Shown here piece after piece: positions 5,494-5,711 of a stretch of 5,711 bases of DNA (position 1 is its first letter; every line of letters starts with the position of its first letter). The stretch comes from Gammaproteobacteria bacterium (GTDB lineage: Bacteria > Pseudomonadota > Gammaproteobacteria > S012-40): NCBI GenBank assembly GCA_026982215.1, contig JALSHN010000047.1, forward strand, positions 1-5,711, written 5' to 3'. Position numbers and translations under genes: made by a program. The notes under the pieces were generated by a model. The model was not told the DNA's origin, made no database searches, and saw only the letters and a program-made list of their open reading frames with translations.

Positions 5494-5711
5494 CACGCGA
5501 CAACACACCAACCCCGCCGCGAGACGAACCCGGGGAGGGCGGCCACAAAAGCGGCTTCGTCGCTTTGGTGGGCCGGCCCAACGTTGGCAAATCTACTCTG
5601 CTCAACGCCATCCTGGGGCAAAAGGTCTCCATCACCTCGCCCCGCCCCCAGACCACCCGCCAACGGGTGTTGGGCATCAAGACCACCCCCCGGGGCCAGG
5701 CGATCTACGTG
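5490..5711 (+). CDS. era: GTPase Era, N-terminal part
   Basis: Era is an essential GTPase that binds the 3' end of 16S rRNA and helps mature the 30S subunit. The gene runs off the window; 74 codons are visible. After an N-terminal extension rich in Pro, Gly and charged residues (about 1-21), the G domain starts with GFVALVGRPNVGKSTLLNAI: G1 is GRPNVGKS (28-35). It continues with LGQKVSITSPRPQTTRQRVLGI, whose PQTTR is the switch I / G2 region. The G3 DTPG motif should come just past the window end. The start is GTG at 5490, overlapping the rnc stop as GTGA, with GAGG at 5480-5483 six bases upstream. No other start lies between this GTG and the conserved GFVALVG except internal codons too close to it. 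The rnc-era overlap is the usual arrangement and implies coupled translation. Confidence 0.96.
   Translation, partial: MTRDNTPTPPRDEPGEGGHKSGFVALVGRPNVGKSTLLNAILGQKVSITSPRPQTTRQRVLGIKTTPRGQAIYV

Noticed and set aside
4744..5511. Antisense reading frame (255 codons) opposite rnc
   Set aside because: It mirrors an intact rnc with all catalytic residues and shows no independent coding signs.
1..5711. Mobile element, CRISPR array, tRNA/rRNA or toxin-antitoxin system
   Set aside because: No transposase, terminal repeats, regularly spaced direct repeats or RNA-gene signatures were seen on either strand, and coding genes fill nearly the whole window.

Overview
The window is GC-rich, densely packed and entirely plus-strand. 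It looks like a gammaproteobacterial chromosome: the gene order lepA-lepB-rnc-era is a classic proteobacterial arrangement, and the LepA, LepB, RNase III and Era proteins read like gammaproteobacterial orthologues by eye. The genus cannot be fixed from the sequence alone. An environmental, non-enteric lineage is my guess, from the GC-rich codon usage and the 274-residue LepB.

Region 1 (1-2042) is the end of a surface-polysaccharide cluster. It holds the C-terminal 206 residues of a Wzz-type chain-length determinant (polysaccharide co-polymerase), whose stop overlaps by ATGA the start of a bifunctional mannose-1-phosphate guanylyltransferase / mannose-6-phosphate isomerase (manC/algA type). 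ManC supplies GDP-mannose, and the Wzz-like protein sets polymer length, so the pair fits O-antigen or exopolysaccharide production.

Region 2 (2043-2158) is the only real intergenic gap, 116 bp. It has no convincing terminator. It holds a perfect TATAAT -10 hexamer with a very GC-rich discriminator and two small inverted repeats, and it probably carries the lepA promoter.

Region 3 (2159-5711) is the housekeeping block: lepA (EF-4), lepB (signal peptidase I), rnc (RNase III) and the first 74 codons of era. The genes are almost touching: 3 bp between lepA and lepB, 11 bp between lepB and rnc, and a GTGA overlap between rnc and era. One transcript with translational coupling is likely. The proteins cover ribosome function (LepA), secreted-protein maturation (LepB), rRNA and mRNA processing (RNase III) and 30S assembly (Era).

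I found no mobile element, CRISPR array, tRNA or rRNA, and no undescribed system. The most interesting details are at gene junctions. The rnc ATG lies in a perfect 6-bp hairpin just after the lepB stop, with no visible Shine-Dalgarno sequence and no room for an E. coli-type rnc leader. The manC start lies in the loop of a smaller hairpin. The housekeeping block directly abuts the polysaccharide genes.
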